Origin: Berghia stephanieae
Taxonomy: Eukaryota > Mollusca > Gastropoda > Nudibranchia > Aeolidiidae
NCBI GenBank assembly: GCA_034508935.3
Contig: CM067452.1
Span: forward strand, 15,457,658 to 15,521,657
Direction: 5' to 3'
Length of the DNA stretch: 64,000 nucleotides
How positions within the stretch are numbered: position 1 is the stretch's first letter; the number at the start of each line of letters is the position of its first letter. The notes beneath the pieces were generated by a model. It did no database searches and was not told the DNA's origin. It was given only the letters and a program-made list of their open reading frames with translations. This document shows positions 10,347-23,436 of the stretch, piece after piece. The position numbers and the translations under genes were made by a program.

Positions 10347-10556
10347 TAGATAGTATGCGCTTGGCTAAGAAGCTCATAACATTGCCATCCGGAAGTATAA
10401 CGGACCAACACACAAACTCTGTGTAACCATGAACTTTTATAGTCTGGTTAATACAGTTTAGTGAGAACAACTCACAAACGCGGATGGCAAAAACAATAAC
10501 AATGGCCTGAGTGACGCCATCTGCATACTATCTATTGCCTGATACTGAAATCCTAA
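10347..10556 (-). mobile_element. MITE family A, both ends present
   Basis: It starts TAGATAGTATGC and ends GCATACTATCTA, a perfect 12-bp terminal inverted repeat. The interior matches 9890-10070 in the opposite orientation. Length about 210 bp and no coding capacity. Confidence 0.7.
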
Positions 10557-10745
10557 ATGACTGGCAGTTTGACGTCATTATTTGGTTTTTGCACCGCCTA
10601 GTGAGTTGTCGTTAGTAGAAAACAAGTCATTTCATTGGTAAAACTATTGAATTCAACTCACTATTTGTTTTCTTTTGTGGCAAAAGACTGGCATTTTGAC
10701 GTCATTTTTTGGTCAGTATCAGGCCATAACTTTACGAAGGCCACG
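10535..10745 (-). mobile_element. MITE family D
   Basis: Contains 'gactggcagtttgacgtcat', 'ttgcaccgcctagtgagttg', 'ggcaaaagactggcattttg' and 'caggccataac'. Both ends carry a related GCCTGACA-type repeat (cctgatactg and cagtatcaggc). Copies also lie at 46140-46330 and 46662-46862. Confidence 0.55.
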
Positions 10746-10896
10746 GTAATATCCACTAAACGTGCTCAAAGCGCTTTACAAGGGACTGAATTTGGTAGAT
10801 AATGTATTTCGCAACAGTCTGTTTGTTAGAAGTTAGTGTGAACTACTCAAAAAAAGGGCTGGCAATAACAAAGAGCTGAATGACGTCAATCGGATT

Positions 10897-11173
10897 CCTT
10901 AGTCACGTCCGTCAAACAAAGAGCAGCTTGGTTCTAAACAAAGAAAAATTGTACTTTTTATTCTTCATGCTGGCTAGAACTTTTTCACGTGTCATATTAT
11001 CAAAATGTATATAAGTCAAAACATGATCAAATTAATAATGTTTTTCTCCTCTGGATACACTTTTATGCTCGTCCGAGAAGTATTTCAGAAGGGCGTCCGC
11101 CATTGTTCCGATAGTTGAGAACCAGTTATAATAAGTTACTATGCGTCATTACGAGTGAAGTGACGTACGACTG
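10897..11173 (+). mobile_element. MITE family C, diverged copy
   Basis: Shares 'tggttctaaacaaagaaaaa', 'ctggatacacttttatgctc' and 'gttccgatagttgagaacca' with 7677-7983. Both ends are decayed. Confidence 0.55.
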
Positions 11174-11187
11174 ATGAACCTTATCAA

Positions 11188-11188
11188 G

Positions 11189-11251
<63 letters not shown>
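11188..11251. repeat. (TA)n microsatellite
   Basis: Nearly pure TA run of about 60 bp. Confidence 0.9.
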
Positions 11252-11258
<7 letters not shown>

Positions 11259-11269
11259 GTGGCTTATTG

Positions 11270-11555
11270 CTTGAAAAGATAGAACGAAGATGGCGTCACT
11301 CAGGTCTTTGTTATTGTTTTTGTTAGGTTTTGTTTTGTTATGTTTGTTTTTTTCAATGTTTTGTTTTGTTTTGTTTTTGTTTAGTTTTTTGTTTTGTTTT
11401 TTAAATGCCCACATTTATGAGTACTTCTCACTAAACGGTATGAACCAGACAATAACAGTCCATGGTTACACAAAGTTTTGTGTATTGGTCCGTTATGTTT
11501 CCGGATGACAATGTTGTGAGTTTCTTAGCCAAGCGCACACTATTTATAAATAGTA
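11270..11555 (+). mobile_element. MITE family A, enlarged by a T/G-rich insert
   Basis: The ends match MITE A (gcgtcactcaggtctttgtt; tagccaagcgcacactattt). About 90 bp of TTTTG-type low-complexity sequence separates the first block from the rest. Confidence 0.55.
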
Positions 11556-11559
11556 TGAA

Positions 11560-11830
11560 GTTGACGTCACTCGGGTCTTTGTATTTTTGCCATCCACGTT
11601 TATGAGTAATTCTCACTGAACTGTATTAACCAGACTATAAATAGAATGCGCTTGGCCAAGGAGTTCACAACATTGCCATCCGGAAGTATAACGGACCAAC
11701 ACACAAACTCTGTGTAACCATGAACTTTTATAGTCCGGTTAATACAGTTTAGTGAGAACAACTCACAAACGCAGATGGCAAAAACAATAACAAAGGCCTG
11801 AGTGACGTCATCTGCATACTATCTATAGAC
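11560..11830. mobile_element. Two MITE A pieces in inverted contact
   Basis: 11560-11633 is the start of a plus-oriented copy. 11634-11830 is a minus-oriented copy ending GCATACTATCTATAG. They meet at 'actataaatag', so one may have inserted into or recombined with the other. Confidence 0.5.
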
Positions 11831-11869
11831 ATTCAAGGCTATACATAGTTTTAATAATAAAGTGTTCTT

Positions 11870-12885
11870 TTATAGCGCTAAATGCCGAAGTCTCAAAGCC
11901 CTTTACAAGCCAGAAACACACTCGAAATGAAATTGACATTCAACAAAATGGAATTTTAATTAAACGTATAATTTATTCATAAATAAGAAAATGCCTAGAG
12001 TAGTATACAACAGTGAAATGTATAAGGAAAAAAATATCTGCAAAAACTGATGATTAACATCGGACTGTTCGTCTCTCAGTTAAGGACTCCAAGGCAACAC
12101 GATGTAATCACATTTTAAGCGCTTTGAGGTTTCGACGAAAGGCGCTATATAAATATGCTTATTATTATTATTTATTATTTATAAACAAAGACAGAAAGCC
12201 ACCTGGAAAAGAAAATTATGTAGGAGGTTTGAAGACAATGTAAAGGTACGTGACCTCCCCATGGGAGGTCAACCTCAACCGAGCTTTTCCAGATGATTTC
12301 CTTTATTTGGAGATTGAAAAATTAACGTAGAATAATGCAACGAATAATATTTTTATACATTCGGCTTTACTCAAAGAAGTTACCACATGCGAATTATGGG
12401 CATGATCTATATTAACTTTCCATATGCTCGAGGTCATTGGTCACATTGCAAAATGTGCTCAAAGTGACCTACATAGTGAAAAGCGTTCACATATTTTGAA
12501 ATATCTAACATTACGATTGGTCATTGTGTTCAGCTTGACACATGGGTATGTTTACAACTTTCATAAACAAAGCATCGTGTTTACATTTGGTCAGAAATGT
12601 CCAATCGTTGAACAGCAACAAATCACGTGATTGATGACTCGGTTGGACGGAAACATGAATATAGATCGTTCCCATTGAACCCACTCAAATGCAAATAATG
12701 TTGCTATTTTCAAATATTGCACTAAGACACAAACAACAACGTGTAAATTATTAAAATCAAACTATAAATTATAAGAATGTTATAACTAATTCTTTTTAAA
12801 ATTATAATCGTGCTGCGATTTTGTAATTTTAAAGTAAAAAGTTTTCCTCCACTTCCGATCATGATTAAGAAAAGAATAGATGCCT
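11870..12885. other. No gene seen
   Basis: Two SINE/LINE-tail scraps are visible: tatagcgctaaatgccgaag at 11871 and gcgctatataaatatgctta at 12147, the latter followed by an ATT repeat. The remainder is AT-rich with no convincing exon. Confidence 0.4.
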
Positions 12886-13185
12886 GTATGTAGTCTAGTG
12901 GTATGAAACTCGCTTTCGGATCGGAAGGTCCTGGGTTCGAGCTTCGCACTCGGGGCATAGTTGAATCCTTGGAAGAGGCTCTTTACTCACATTCTCTCAC
13001 CGTACTCAGGTGTAAAATGAGTACCTGGCCGTTAACAGCGTTGTCTTTGTCCGACAAATTATAATATCGCCTAACAGGCTTCATGTCCCGTCCTACATGT
13101 TAAATGTTGCTGTTGGCCAGGGACCCCTTGTAAAGCGCTTTGAGAAGATTAAGTGGATATTGCGCTATATAAAGCTCAATTTTAT
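12885..13185 (+). mobile_element. Family-1 SINE
   Basis: tRNA-like head (gtctagtggtatgaaactcg; B box GGGTTCGAGCTTC). The central domain is aggctctttactcacattct and the 3' end is gcgctttgagaagattaagt followed by gatattgcgctatataaa. This is a nearly full-length reference copy for the family. Confidence 0.75.
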
Positions 13186-13518
13186 AGGTAGCTAGATATT
13201 GTCAAAGTAATACAAAGTTCCTGATTAAGAATATTCAACATAATATTATATTTCAAGATAAATGAGGTTTCAAATGATTTTTAAATATAAGCCCTGATGC
13301 TGCACGTTGGAATAATTGGAATAAAGGCTTCATACAAAACAAATTTAAATGCCCTTTATACTAGACGGATAACAATATAATTAAATTTTATTCCCGGGAA
13401 TTTGGCGGAATTGTCGTGCATCATAATAGATAGATAGGTCAACTCAATTCTTTTTCTTTTTCTTTTTTTTTTTCTTTTTGCTATTCGCTTAATGTGCGTT
13501 TTCAATGTTAGTATTTTA

Positions 13519-14292
<774 letters not shown>

Positions 14293-14409
14293 TATTCATG
14301 ACGTCACTCTGCTCATTGTTAATATTTTAGACCGCCAGCTGCTGAGTGGTAAGTACTACATTTTACAGTCAGTCTAACAATGCAGACAGATGTTGTGCAT
14401 ATTATGGGT

Positions 14410-14692
<283 letters not shown>

Positions 14693-15715
14693 ACTTTATT
14701 CATCAAAAAAATGGAAATTCGTTAACAGACGTGGCATGTATGAAAATGTATAAACACAAAGCTGAGAATCTATGGCGACAATGTATACATATATAATATA
14801 TGCAAATGTACAAAACTGTAAAAATATACAACCAATAACCAATAGCAACACTTTATATATTAATTTGATAAATTGAGATAGGCCATACCTCTGGCCTTTA
14901 GCCCGAACTTGTGAGTGTATATTTAAAAGACAGTAATTAATTTAAATCACAGTTGCGCGTTAAAATAGACAAAGTCAGAAAGTTTCCGAATAAAACACAT
15001 TCTTTTGTTCAATTTAGAGATAACAGCATCGGTTTGTAATGCCACTGCAATTTTTTGTCAATTAAAATACCCAAATGTTTGTAAACCGAAACTTGCTCAA
15101 CAGCTTGATTTTTAATTTTGAGCGGAGTGATTGAATTTGTGTTCTTTCTAAAATCAAAAATCATTTCTTTGGTTTTTCCTACATTTAATTTCAGGGAGTT
15201 TTTTCATACCAACCAACAAATCTGCATATATCAGATCTATATGCCGTTTCATCATATTAACCCTTGAAGGGCAGTGTCGTCAGCAAATTTCAAAATTGAG
15301 GCCAAGTCACTTGTACAGTCATTTGTGTAAACCATAAAGCGGCGAGGAGAGAGAACACACCCTTGAGTGGTTCCTGTATTAGTATTTCTTTTATGAGATT
15401 TGTTTCCATTAATTTCTACAAATTGTGCTCTCTCTAAAAGAAAGTCTAGAATCCAGGAAATCAAATGGGGATTTATATTCAAACATTTCAGTTTTTCAAC
15501 AAGTAAATGCTGCCGAATCGTGTTGAATGCTGAAAAAAATCAATAAAAAGAATTCTGCAATATGCCTTTGGTTTATCTAAATGACTGTAAATATTATTCA
15601 ACAAAAGGTTAATGGCATCATCAACACTTCTATTTGGTTGATATGCAAATTGTAAGGGCTCAGATTGGGGACCAAACTGGAGATTAAGCACAGCATCAAT
15701 AGAATGAACTCACCT
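14693..15715 (-). mobile_element. CR1/Rex1-like LINE, 3' part
   Basis: Minus-strand reverse-transcriptase motifs are FAYQPNRSVDDAINLLL (15660-15600), RILFIDF, TGTTQGCVLSP (15380-15345) and the catalytic LKFADDTALQ (15290-15260). Further downstream come a KTKEMIFDF-like segment and a YKHLGI-like segment (15060-15100). The protein is broken by frameshifts, for example near 15535 and 15200. The 3' end reads gatgaataaagtatat and runs into the ATT array, the tail type of CR1 elements. Confidence 0.75.
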
Positions 15716-15814
15716 CTTTTTTATTGTTTTTAGAAAGTTTAATACATTTCAAATTTTAGTGAAAATCTATATTCTTATTTTTTCATTGTCATCATTATTG
15801 TGCATTATAATTCA

Positions 15815-15835
15815 ATAATAATAATAATAATAATC
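15815..15835. repeat. LINE-type 3' tail at a short AAT run
   Basis: On the minus strand, tatttggacaataaagatta runs into ATT repeats, another CR1-type 3' end (about 15885-15815). Confidence 0.5.
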
Positions 15836-15904
15836 TTTATTGTCCAAATAGGCAATTATTGTTAGGTTACAGCTCTTGTAATAGGGGGAAAAAAGTAATT
15901 AAAA

Positions 15905-16284
<380 letters not shown>

Positions 16285-16565
16285 GCTGCTCGAAGCTCGA
16301 AGAAATGAATAATGTGAAATTTAATGTAAGCTTCAATTTAATCAAGGAAAACAGATAATGTGGACGTTTCGGGTTTCCCAGGATCAATGATACACTACAG
16401 ACGAATGAGAGATATTGTGATAATTGCGTTGTTAAGGTGAAAAAAAAAACATCGATGGGGTGGGAAATAGTTTGCTCCTTTGTAAGAAAGCACGAATGAT
16501 AATAGAACAATAGATATTTATAAAAGGTGCGCAAGTAATTAAGTCAAACAAGGGGAGGCTTGGAG

Positions 16566-16567
<2 letters not shown>
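16285..16567. other. Short unique spacer between arrays
   Basis: AT-rich sequence with no recognisable gene or element. Confidence 0.3.
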
Positions 16568-16888
<321 letters not shown>

Positions 16889-17029
16889 TACTTTATTCCT
16901 CCAAATGGAAATATTTGTACAGACGTGTACAATGCCGACAATGATACATACATAAACATAATAATATACGTAAATACAATGTGATAAAGTGCAGTTCTAG
17001 AAAGGGAAATATAATAACGTGTAGACTAT

Positions 17030-18050
17030 TGTTCGAAAATAACTAGAATGGAATTGAAAATTGTCAAGGATTACCAATGAATGGACCGAAATCGACCGAC
17101 TCTTGGTTTGTTTATTGAAGAGAGAGGAAGTACAATGGCAAGGGCACTAACCACAATGAAATTTTATAAAACAAATAATGGATTATATCCCTTGAATCAT
17201 AATATTAATAATACCAAGATATTACATCTCTCATCCTCTAGTTCTTAACTTAGTAACCAGATAATGGATTAATGAATCAAGTTACTTAATTGAGTGCCTT
17301 ACACATACGAATCACAATAACATTTGTACAAGAGCCATAGTCATTAACATAATGAACGTGAAAGTGAAACAGATGATAACAACATAAAAATAGAAAACTT
17401 TCCAAGTTCACTTCATTTTCACAACAACATATAAATTATGGTGAATAAATTGTAGCGTTTACAAAAAACGAGAAATGATCAAAGGTTCAACTTGTCTGGA
17501 GGTTTAATTGTTCGAGCTGATCTGTGGATTGGCTGTTCTGACAGCGGTGGTGTCAAAGTGTCATGGATATTGCACTGAGTTTGAGCCAGTGATACGTTAT
17601 CGGGATTAGTGTTAACATTAGCAGAATTAACTGGGGTTGGGCTATGATTAATCACTGGGTTCTCATCATTATTTGGTTTTGGTTCAGAACATGTGACCTT
17701 GATCTGATCAGCATGTCTGCAAAACCATTCCCAAGACTGTTTCTTATTGTATAGGACACTGGCCCTGTACATTGTGTGATGCGGCCAGGTACCCACTTAT
17801 CACCCCTTCCGTGGTTTCTGAAATAAACGGAATCATTTACACTTATCTCTCTGTCAATGGCAGTTTTATCATGATGAAATGTTCGTGTTTGTTGTTGTTT
17901 TAAAACAGACTTATGTACTGTGGGATGAATGAGGTCATGATGGGTTTTGAGTTTTCTCCACAAAGTAACTCACTTGGTGCAACACCTGTAGTCGCATGAG
18001 GTGTGACACGGTATTTTGTTAAGAACCTGAAAGATGAACATTTGACTTAG
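17030..18050 (-). mobile_element. LTR retrotransposon fossil, Ty3/Gypsy-like
   Basis: Minus-strand remains of the end of a Ty3/Gypsy-type pol gene. The C-terminal integrase segment (YRVTPHATTGVAPSELL near 18025-17980; GDKWVPGRITQCTGPVSY) is followed by a proline/asparagine-rich tail. A purine-rich stretch at about 17230 may be the polypurine tract. The 200 bp beyond it (about 17227-17030), with an AATAAA-like signal, may be part of the 3' LTR. Only the 3' end of the element remains and it is broken. The left edge of duplication arm 2 lies next to it. Confidence 0.7.
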
Positions 18051-18249
18051 CAATTTTTGAAAATATCCTCCACAAATAGTCCACCCCCCCCCCCCTTTCG
18101 GCCTCAAAAAAAAAAGAAGGAAACGTAGCAATTATCGATTGGGGATCAAACCTCAGACTTCCTCATTACCTGCCGGAAATTCTACCATTACACTTCTGGT
18201 CACCCAATAGCTGGGACGCTTAAAGGGGAGCCTTAGGGCAAAAATAAGT

Positions 18250-18420
18250 GAAGAAAAAAAATCCCCTTTATTCATCCCTTAGGGAAAATTTGTCTCTAGG
18301 GTCTGTTCCAAGGTAAAACTAGAATAACCCAGGCTTTACACGCAGTGCAGAGCCGCAAATTGAGCTGAGCTGGGGTGAGGTGACTTGCTCAAGGCCATAC
18401 AGCGCAGCGGCGGGTGCCAA
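18250..18420 (-). mobile_element. Family-2 SINE, arm 2 copy with head deleted
   Basis: Complement of the SINE body from 'cacccgccgctgcgctg' to 'ggatgaataaaggggat'. The first 60 bp or so of the tRNA-like head are missing, while the flank (atatattatatttggca) matches arm 1 exactly. It is uninterrupted, which gives the empty site for the element B insertion in arm 1. Confidence 0.7.
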
Positions 18421-18775
18421 ATATAATATATATTAATAGGAAGATTATAGGAAGGTTTTTTTTAAAGATAAGATTACTCCAAATTCACTGCATAGATTAA
18501 CATTATTAAATAGCGCCAGGCAAAACCGATAGTAAAATACAAAAATAAAACACTAACAAAATTTATAATGCCAGCTAATGTCCAATATGCAACCGACTGC
18601 TTGAAAACGGTATTATGCCGGAATGATATAAATGCTAATATTTGAATTTATTGTCAAAAATATGAGACTTCAGTTAAGCTTGTACGTTGCCTTTAAGTCA
18701 TGTCTAGATCAATTCATTCTGACATAAATACCAGATTGACTAGTTGGGTAACCTATTCTGATTAAAAACACAATC

Positions 18776-20446
18776 TTAATTGTATTTCAAAAACAAAACA
18801 GTGGTGATCAGCCCAATTGATGTCATAGCAGACGTTGTTAGAAATATTCCAAACCAACCATAGTTTGCCAGAAGAGACGGAAAAATAGATGCAGAAATAA
18901 GATAACCGACAGGGGCTGACGTCATCACCAAACCAAAGCTCGTGTTTACGTTTTCTTTCCCAAAGATTTCCACCGAAGCAACTATCCAAATTTGTCCTGA
19001 AATGCTACACACACATCCCAAAGAGACAACAGAGACAAAGTAAAACCATTTGTTTTCCAACGCGGAAAAATACATGGAGAATTGAAGAATTGTTGTTATT
19101 GTAAGTAATACCATCATGACTGTTTTATAATGAAATTTGTCTAGTACCACTCCTATCGTGAGATGAGTGACGACAGCGGAGAATGATAAAACTGAGGCCA
19201 TGGTACTAAAGAAAAAATCGTCTTTGATGAATTGCTGTCCGTAGATCTTTTGGAAGTTTGATAATAGAATGCTTGCAAAGTCTGCACAGAAATAACCAAT
19301 CCATAGAACATACAGGGAGGGTGACCGGAGAATGACTAACGCTCCTTCTAGAAATGTTGGATGTTTAGCTTCTTCCATCGTATTTGACACATTTTTGTAA
19401 TCATCTTGAGTACTTATTGTAGGTTGTTCCCGATTTTTACAGTTTTCAACTTGCTTATGTTGATTATGTAGTGGAGAATGTTTGATACAGTTCGAGTTTT
19501 CCATCTCTTCAAAATTCATCCCGGTTTTATTTTGTAAGCTTAAATCACAATTTTCAAAAACGGACTGGATAACTTCATCGCAGACTTCAGAGTGTTTCAT
19601 TTCATTGATTTGGTCATCTGCATTGATATGTTTCTCAAAATGTTTATCCATTTTCCCATCCACAACTTCCTGACAGCTGTTCTGTCCCTCATTTCTTCTA
19701 TTCATTTCACTGAACGGGATACTACAAGACTCGTCGGTTTTACCATTGGAATCTTCAGCCTTTCTTTTATCAGGAATCGTTTCATATCCATGTCCTCTAT
19801 CGACTTCTTTCAAAAGACCAAAACCTATCATCTGAATCCCAAAAGACATTCCTGCCAACCACAAGAACATTTTCGGCACACTGTCCAAAATCTCATCTTG
19901 ACTAAAAAACGACACATCTCCAATTGATATATCCGGTGGCAAGTTGTTTGGGTTTAAATATCTAGTGACAAACTGATACATGAATATACCCCCGACGTAA
20001 TAAGCTGCCATGAGAGCCGAAGTCATTTTACCGGAGTCTCCATCTGACCACTCGATGGCGTATTTCAAGGCCACTCCCTCCAGGATACCGTTTGACGATC
20101 CTATGAGGAAGGAAATTGTTGTCGCCAAGGCTGAGAATGAGACCCCGACTGTGAGATACGAAAAAACATGTCCTATGCATAAAATCAAAATCCCACACAG
20201 CGTTGTGGCGCGTTTTCCAATCAGAGAAGAGATTCGTCCACAGAATGTCAGAGTTATTATTTTGCAGATTATAATGAGAGCAATGATCCAACTGGACTTA
20301 ACACCGACAGACGATGAGCCGGTAGCCCTAAATAAGTAGGAAATTAAATATGTTGATACATTGCTCCAGCTCTGAACAAATCCGAAAGGCAGTACAATAA
20401 AAAATGTTCCGATAACAGTGCTAAATTTTCCAAATCTGCCGGCCAT
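18776..20446 (-). CDS. MFS transporter, oxalate/formate-antiporter-like, copy 2 (intact)
   Basis: Intact single-exon frame of 556 codons on the minus strand, starting MAGRFGKFSTVIG and ending TTVLFLKYN. About six hydrophobic helices lie in residues 10-212 and about six in 365-553, as in MFS carriers. They are separated by an unusually long hydrophilic loop (about residues 216-363) rich in Glu, Asn, Cys and His. GRISSLIGKRA (70-80) and GVVLDKFHYKT (about 432-442) sit where MFS motif A occurs in each half; the first lacks the usual Asp. It probably moves a small organic solute across a membrane, substrate unknown. I chose the start because it is the first ATG and is conserved in copies 1 and 3. 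With no introns, it could be an old retrocopy. The family call is from sequence pattern alone. Confidence 0.85.
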   Translation of the reverse strand: MAGRFGKFSTVIGTFFIVLPFGFVQSWSNVSTYLISYLFRATGSSSVGVKSSWIIALIIICKIITLTFCGRISSLIGKRATTLCGILILCIGHVFSYLTVGVSFSALATTISFLIGSSNGILEGVALKYAIEWSDGDSGKMTSALMAAYYVGGIFMYQFVTRYLNPNNLPPDISIGDVSFFSQDEILDSVPKMFLWLAGMSFGIQMIGFGLLKEVDRGHGYETIPDKRKAEDSNGKTDESCSIPFSEMNRRNEGQNSCQEVVDGKMDKHFEKHINADDQINEMKHSEVCDEVIQSVFENCDLSLQNKTGMNFEEMENSNCIKHSPLHNQHKQVENCKNREQPTISTQDDYKNVSNTMEEAKHPTFLEGALVILRSPSLYVLWIGYFCADFASILLSNFQKIYGQQFIKDDFFFSTMASVLSFSAVVTHLTIGVVLDKFHYKTVMMVLLTITTILQFSMYFSALENKWFYFVSVVSLGCVCSISGQIWIVASVEIFGKENVNTSFGLVMTSAPVGYLISASIFPSLLANYGWFGIFLTTSAMTSIGLITTVLFLKYN

Positions 20447-21228
20447 TGTGTTTCCAAGAATTTTTTTTTAATTTCATAAAAACATTTGTCGTCAGATCCC
20501 TATTTGTTCATTTTTTGAATTATTTTTTAGCCAATCAAACAGGTTAATAGTTCACGATATGATACGCGCCTCAATTGAAAAATTGATGGTTAACTTCACA
20601 GGAAAGTTTATTGTGTTGTTTACAAGAAGCCATAATGTGTATTCAAGAGGAAAAATGGGGTTTGCATCCTTGAAGGAGGTCTTTAGTGCTGCAGCCGACA
20701 GGATATCCTGGAGAAGATGTGTTAACAGTTTCTGTTATCCACGAGTAGAGATCGGAATACGTCGAATTTAAATCAAGATGTATTCACCACATCCTTTCAA
20801 TGGAATTATTCAGCTCTTCAAGAAATAGAAATTGGAATGTTCATTTGGTTTTAAGCCTGGTGATTAAAAATATATGTTTTATTACAATATTGCAGTCTAA
20901 TTTTGATTTTACGACTGTGATATTTACAAATACATTATAATGTCAATATTTCTATTAGAGGAGTGCATTCCAACTCAGTTAAACAAAATAAAAAGGACAT
21001 TTTCAATGGATACGTAAGCCATTTCATAGGGCTTGGTGATTTCACAAAACTCACGAATTACACAAATAGAAAATAATATTCCTCGATACCTGATTACCAG
21101 GCGACTAATGTGTTGGTGAGTCCTTGGAATTATTCTTCATCCATTGAGTACTGGATTAAAGCGTTCAACGTGCTCATTCATTTTTATAATATGTGTTAGT
21201 GTGTTAGAATGAAAAATCAATTAATTGC
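20447..21228. promoter_or_regulatory. Upstream region of transporter copy 2
   Basis: This 5' flank is shared with the corresponding upstream parts of copies 1 (3000-3873) and 3 (30640-31328). The shared blocks include gatacgcgcctcaattgaaa and agacctccttcaaggatg (complement). Conservation across three copies suggests either recent duplication or a kept promoter. No defined motif is assigned. Confidence 0.35.
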
Positions 21229-21241
21229 ACAAGTTTGTCGT

Positions 21242-21778
21242 CTGGGTGGGGATCCTGACCTGCCATAGCGGGCAGGGAGGTACATACTGTGTCTTCTATC
21301 CCCTTATATCTGTTTTCCAACATGCTTTCTATCTTTGTCTTGGAATGAAATTACTTGGTTTTTTTCATGGCCCTGGTCGGAGTCCTGGCTGGGAGGGAAA
21401 CAGTCAAATGCATAGTTATTGTTTTGGGAGATGATATTTTTTTCCCTGTAATCATCTCTCTGTTATGTATTATTGTATGTGTTATTTTAAATGTATAATG
21501 TAAGTATTTGAGTGTGTTCCTCTTTGTTGGATTTGTGCCTGTGTCCGGATAAGACTTATAGGTGATCTCAAACTAAGTACATTGGTGGTATGCTCTTGGA
21601 ATTTACATCTGATCCCTATTTGTTCCCAGTTCCCCTTTGTCTTACTTTCTCTTGAGTGCTTTAATTGTAATTCTAGAACTTTTTAGTATCCCATTTTCTT
21701 CCTTTTTACTGGCGCTGATACTCGTATAACCTAAATGTGTTGCAAGCGCCGTAAAACCCTTAAAAACAAACAAAACAA
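21242..21778 (+). mobile_element. Element B, full length
   Basis: It runs from CTGGGTGGGG to the 3' hairpin and an AAACAAAC tail, about 537 bp. It is flanked by the 13-bp duplication ACAAGTTTGTCGT (21229-21241 and 21779-21791). Arm 1 has no copy here. No long frame and no tRNA-like head. Confidence 0.8.
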
Positions 21779-21964
21779 ACAAGTTTGTCGTACTCTGAAA
21801 AAAAAAAACACGTTTTAAAAAATTTGGCCAGAAAACTCGTTCTTATAATACCAAGCGGTTGAAATGACGCTCAACTTGTCAAAACTCTCAAGCCAATGAC
21901 GTCACTTGAGATTAAGAAAAACACAACAAAATGAGAGTTACTTAAAGTGATCAATATTTGAAAG

Positions 21965-22275
21965 ACGATTTTTGAGCTTTATAGAGCACAATATCCACTA
22001 AATGTGCTCAAAGCGCTTTACAAGGGGTCCCTGGTCAACAGCAACATTTAACATGTAGGACGGGACATGACATGACGCCTGTAAGGCGATATTACAATTT
22101 TTCGGACAAAGACAACGCTGTTAACAGCCATGTACTCATTTTACACCTGAGTACGGTGAGAGAATGTGAGTAAAGAGACTTTTCCAAGGACTCAACTATG
22201 CGTCGAGCGCGAGGCTCGAACCCAGGACCTTCCGATCCGAAAGCGAGTGTCATACCACTAGACCACATAGCCGCA
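21965..22275 (-). mobile_element. Family-1 SINE
   Basis: Complete reverse copy: 3' end (tatagagcacaatatccact) at the left, uninterrupted 'gcgctttacaaggggtccct', and head with B box (GGGTTCGAGCC complement) at about 22210. It is useful as the empty site for the transposon at 54027-57194. Confidence 0.75.
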
Positions 22276-22429
22276 TTTTTATGGCCAAAATTTCAAAAAA
22301 CGGTTTTTTTTTCTCCCTTTTTTCATAGCGCGGTAGCTTTGTCAATGTCATAACAATAACAGATGCGGATAGGTTTTAATAATATGTGAAAGCCAAATCA
22401 AGCATAAATTAATTGTCACATTAATGTTG

Positions 22430-22610
22430 ACAATAGAATGAACGGAATTGACGTCAATCAGCTCTTTGTTATTGTCTTTTTATGGCCAGTCATTCGTATG
22501 ATGTTCTCACTAAATTTTATCAGACTATAAACGTTCAAAATTACACATAGGTTTGTGTGCTAATATTGCAATACATCCGGCTGGAAGATGGTGTGAGTAA
22601 TTTGTATTAA
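22430..22610 (+). mobile_element. MITE family A, diverged copy in arm 2
   Basis: Counterpart of 2590-2765: gacgtcaatcagctctttgt, then the tacatccggctggaagatgg block. Confidence 0.5.
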
Positions 22611-22649
22611 CACATAACATGAATAGCCTTAATGTGAGCCATCACTTCA

Positions 22650-22865
22650 AACAGGTATTCTGTTGTGATGAACCAGATGTGTGGTTTGGTGACTAGGGCG
22701 TACGGTGTCGTCGTGTCTCGTTTTGACACAAAGATCAAGCGGTGGTATGCGTGGTCTATGGTCGGATGGGTGACAGTGATCGTGGAGAATTCTGGGCCTG
22801 GTTTCATTTTCTTGGATAAGGCTCTTTACACACATTACCCCATACGACTCAGGTGTGAATGAGTT
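22650..22865 (+). mobile_element. Old SINE remnant with the shared central domain, arm 2
   Basis: Contains ttggataaggctctttacac and actcaggtgtgaatgagt, the middle block of family-1 SINEs, under a different upstream sequence. Confidence 0.4.
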
Positions 22866-23159
22866 CCAGAACACCAAAATGGTCATATTTCAAAAACTGA
22901 TTTTAAAGTAAATATTACGAGAAATTTGACATTTCTAGATTTTTGTAAATTATCAGTTGTCCTCACTAAAGGTTGTGATTCTTACACAAGGTTCATTCAC
23001 AGGAGGGTGAATCAAAACGTAATTGGACAAATCTCTTTCTGCGTTCATTCCTTTTTTCATGTGACGTCATATTTGGCTCAATTGAAGTTACACGTGTACT
23101 CTTTAAACAAAAAGTTTAAAATTTTAATTTTGTCAAGTTTTGACAAATTATGACAGTTC

Positions 23160-23436
23160 AAAATGGCTGCCCTCCATGGATGTCCGTCAGCCACAGATAA
23201 CTGTCGTTAAATTTCTTGTTTTCGAAGAAGAAACCTCGAGTAACATGTTAAAACGCATTGGTAATGTCTATAAAACTCCAGCATTTTGTAGAGGTAGTGT
23301 TTTAGGTGGGTTGAACCAGAATCAAAGAGACAAAATTATTGGAATGGTGACAGCCATCTTCCCCAAAGATAAGAAAAATACGTCAAAGCTGAGATATCAG
23401 CTGGGGAAAATTAAGCGAACACCTATGAGACATTAG
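23160..23436 (+). pseudogene. Mariner/GVQW-type HTH fragment, arm 2
   Basis: The plus-strand frame has TVVKFLVFEEETSSNMLKRI followed by NVYK and RGSVLG. In the next frame GWVEPESKRQ continues the expected pattern of a W..F..G HTH end. This resembles the first HTH of mariner-type transposases, with a one-base frame change near 23315. No catalytic domain follows. A second copy of its distal half is at about 23932-24102. Confidence 0.4.

Noticed and set aside
12885-12960. tRNA gene-like heads at this and about 20 other places
   Set aside because: Each is followed by a SINE body and lacks a paired acceptor stem and 3' end, so they are SINE heads and not tRNA genes.
18055-18130. Possibility that the LTR fossil created the duplication breakpoint
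   Set aside because: The fossil lies next to the arm 2 edge, but no matching sequence is at the arm 1 edge, so the link is only positional.
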